7,723 nucleotides of DNA from Anaerolineae bacterium CG2_30_64_16 (lineage in GTDB: Bacteria > Chloroflexota > Anaerolineae > CG2-30-64-16), in assembly GCA_001871755.1 (NCBI GenBank), contig MNXL01000266.1, forward strand, positions 1 through 7,723. Reading direction: 5' to 3'. Below the pieces are notes generated by a model, which saw nothing but the letters and a program-made list of their open reading frames with translations, did not search any database and was not told where the DNA came from. Below, in pieces: positions 6,316 through 7,723 of this stretch (the first letter of the stretch is position 1; each line of letters starts with the position of its first letter). The position numbers and the translations under genes were made by a program.

Positions 6316-6336
6316 ATTGCGTACTGCGTATTTCGT
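6316..6336. repeat. Three-unit heptanucleotide tandem repeat (AYTGCGT)
   Basis: ATTGCGT, ACTGCGT and a degraded ATTTCGT lie head to tail with a 7-bp period, just upstream (on the minus strand) of the methyltransferase fragment. This is the third heptamer family in the window, unrelated in sequence to those at 2206 and 4589. Confidence 0.65.
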
Positions 6337-6417
6337 GACGTGTGCCTCAACGATGGCACCCCTCGCGAGCGACAACGAGCATGGCGACAGTCCCCATGAG
6401 CTCGCCACGACAGGCCT

Positions 6418-6439
6418 TTATTCTAACATGAAACCTCCT
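6418..6439 (-). pseudogene. Ribosome-binding site and start codon with no gene body
   Basis: On the minus strand, AGGAGG (6434-6439) stands four bases before ATG (6427-6429), but the frame reads Met-Leu-Glu and stops at TAA (6418-6420). It lies about 70 bases downstream of the sugar kinase stop, where a next gene of that unit would start. It may be the preserved start of a lost gene. A chance match, or a minimal regulatory peptide, is also possible. Confidence 0.3.
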
Positions 6440-6501
6440 GCGCCTGGAAAGAAACGAAGATGATGAAGGCCAGGGCATGCGCGAGCCCATCCAGGCGCAG
6501 G
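6437..6501. repeat. 12-bp perfect inverted repeat with 41-bp spacer, downstream of the sugar kinase
   Basis: CCTGCGCCTGGA at 6437-6448 is exactly complementary to TCCAGGCGCAGG at 6490-6501. In the kinase's transcript this would form a strong stem starting about 10 bases after the stop codon, with a smaller GGGC/GCCC helix possible in the loop. No T-run follows on either strand, so it is not a textbook intrinsic terminator. It may protect the 3' end of the message, or be the ends of a tiny mobile element. One arm overlaps the AGGAGG of the orphan start signal. Confidence 0.6.
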
Positions 6502-6510
6502 CTCATTACG

Positions 6511-7723
6511 TCAACCGGCTCGACTCGCCATCAGGCGTGCCGTTGCCTGGTACTGGACGTATCGCTCGTCATAGAACTGCCGATGTGCCACGGTAGGGCT
6601 CAGGCGGTTCTCGGGCCCTCGCCAGGCTGCGAATCCGGCCTCGGCATCGGAGAAACAGCCTGCGCCCACCCCAGCCAGGATGGCGGCGCCTCGGGTCGCC
6701 GCATCCTTCAACGAGGGCACTGTAACCGGGACGTGCAGGATGTCCGCGACGATCTGGGGCCAGACCGGACTTTTCGCTGCCCCGCCCACCATGGTGAGCT
6801 CGGCAACCTCGATGCCGGTGGCCTGCATCTCGTCTACGGCCCAGCGCAGCTCACATGCGGTACCCTCCATTATGGCGCGAGCCAGGTGGTCCCGGGTGTG
6901 ACTGATCGCGAGATTCAGAAAGCCACCCCCGGCTGGCCCATAGCTCGCCGCGTGCCCGCCAGCCATGGGCAGGAAGAGCACGCCACCGGCGCCGGGTGGT
7001 GTGCGGGCCGCCGCGTCGTCGATCGCGTCATAGAGGCGCTCCCGTTTCTTTCCCGCGCCTGCCCCACCCCACACATGATCGAGCAGCCATTCGAGCGAGG
7101 CGCCCACGCCCCCCAGGCTGCGGATCGCGCCCCAGCGTCCCTCTACGGCGTGGCGGCTGATCGCCATGCCGCTGCTCAGCCCTGTCGCCAAGTTCTCAGG
7201 CACGGTTAAGAGCACCCAGGCCGTGCCGCAGGATAGCAGAACGCGCCCCGGCCAGGTGACGCCGGCGCCTACTGCGGCACAGTACTGATCGTGCGCCCCG
7301 TTGACCACCAGCGTATCTTGGGGCAGGCCGGTCGCTGCGGCGGCCTCCTGGGTGATCCTGCCCACAATGACGCCCGAGGGTTGGATGGGTGACAGTTGAC
7401 GGCGTTCGATCCCCGCCACCTCCAACAGCCGCTCGTCCCAGTCGCCAGCGGCGATATTCATAAGCTGCGTGATGCTGGCGTCCGAAGGGTCCATGCACAA
7501 CTGGCCGGTCAGTCGACAGCCGATGAAGTCGTTGACGAACAGGAAGCGCTCGGCCGCGGCGAACTGTGCCGGGCAATGGCGGCGGAACCAGGCGATATGT
7601 TCGAGGGGCAGTCCGCTGATCAGAGGCCAGCCGGTGAGGACCCGGATGGGCTCGTCGCCCCACGTCGCCCGCACGTGTTTGGCCTCCTCATCGGCACGTT
7701 GATCCAGCCAACTGAAGGCATGA
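6511..7723 (-). CDS. FGGY-family carbohydrate kinase (N-terminus outside window)
   Basis: The frame is open to the window edge and gives about 403 residues ending at TGA 6511-6513; the family is usually about 500, so some 80-100 N-terminal residues are missing. GTG 7674 is not the start, since AFSWLDQRADEEA upstream of it matches the W.D.R segment of FGGY kinases. These cytoplasmic enzymes phosphorylate sugars or polyols with ATP. Visible motifs are TGWPLISGLP, FLFVNDFIGCRLTGQ, NGAHDQYCAAVGAG with the catalytic-base aspartate, SCGTAWVL (phosphate loop), LPMAGGH, ARAIMEGTACELRW, MVGGAAKSPVWPQIVADILH (ATP-binding signature) and DAATRGAAILAGVGAG. Xylulose, ribulose, fuculose, erythritol and others are all possible substrates. 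It faces the other genes head-on and so belongs to a separate transcript, but it could produce the sugar phosphate sensed by the DeoR-type regulator. Confidence 0.9.
   Translation of the reverse strand, partial: HAFSWLDQRADEEAKHVRATWGDEPIRVLTGWPLISGLPLEHIAWFRRHCPAQFAAAERFLFVNDFIGCRLTGQLCMDPSDASITQLMNIAAGDWDERLLEVAGIERRQLSPIQPSGVIVGRITQEAAAATGLPQDTLVVNGAHDQYCAAVGAGVTWPGRVLLSCGTAWVLLTVPENLATGLSSGMAISRHAVEGRWGAIRSLGGVGASLEWLLDHVWGGAGAGKKRERLYDAIDDAAARTPPGAGGVLFLPMAGGHAASYGPAGGGFLNLAISHTRDHLARAIMEGTACELRWAVDEMQATGIEVAELTMVGGAAKSPVWPQIVADILHVPVTVPSLKDAATRGAAILAGVGAGCFSDAEAGFAAWRGPENRLSPTVAHRQFYDERYVQYQATARLMASRAG

Noticed and set aside
6281..6463. 60-codon plus-strand open frame in the debris region
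   Set aside because: It crosses the 7-bp repeat and opposes the methyltransferase fragment; no ribosome-binding site or motif.
6460..7209. 249-codon open frame on the plus strand across the sugar kinase
   Set aside because: Shadow of the FGGY kinase, which has all its family motifs on the other strand.
3500..7622. Further TGATCA copies inside genes as additional operators
   Set aside because: They lie in coding sequence, lack the TTT extension and are expected at about this frequency by chance.
1..7723. CRISPR arrays, tRNA or rRNA genes
   Set aside because: No regularly spaced 20-40 bp repeats and no tRNA- or rRNA-like segment were seen on either strand; a dedicated tRNA search was not run.

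Overview
The window is high-GC bacterial DNA holding part of a carbohydrate or amino-sugar catabolic locus. Gene style, the DeoR/Gfo-Idh-MocA/FGGY content and the short heptanucleotide tandem repeats between genes suggest an environmental Chloroflexota-like genome (Anaerolineae or Caldilineae type). That assignment is an inference; no rRNA or marker gene is present to test it.

Layout, plus strand first. (1) 3-800: the C-terminal part of an N-acetylglucosamine-6-phosphate deacetylase-like amidohydrolase, cut by the window edge. (2) 816-1004: a start-less remnant of the C-terminal end of an aldo/keto reductase. (3) 1015-2016: a Gfo/Idh/MocA-type protein that keeps the nucleotide-binding loop but lacks the family's usual EKP lysine and substrate-side histidine. 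(4) 2017-2325: a gap with a three-unit 7-bp repeat, a strong sigma70-like promoter and a 9-bp direct repeat bracketing it. (5) 2326-3129: a DeoR/GlpR-type repressor. (6) 3224-4594: a class III PLP aminotransferase. (7) 4681-5826: a second, canonical Gfo/Idh/MocA oxidoreductase. Genes 5-7 look like one transcription unit, perhaps autoregulated at the 2233-2261 promoter.

5827-6510 lies between convergent genes and is a gene graveyard. It holds a ~103-bp segment bounded by CCTAACCC inverted repeats, a small fragment resembling gamma-glutamyltranspeptidase, the N-terminal third of an RsmB/RsmF-like rRNA methyltransferase without its catalytic domain, another 7-bp repeat run, a ribosome-binding site and ATG that open a three-codon frame, and a 12-bp perfect inverted repeat. 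On the minus strand, 6511-7723 is most of an FGGY-family sugar kinase whose N-terminus lies beyond the window.

Together the deacetylase, aminotransferase, two dehydrogenase-like proteins, sugar kinase and DeoR repressor fit uptake-linked breakdown of an acetylated amino sugar or aminocyclitol: deacetylation, removal of the amino group, oxidation or reduction of the ring, and phosphorylation. The substrate cannot be read from the sequence. I see no defence system, CRISPR array, RNA gene or clearly new multi-gene system. The most unusual material is the three unrelated 7-bp repeat families and the mosaic debris at 5829-6510.
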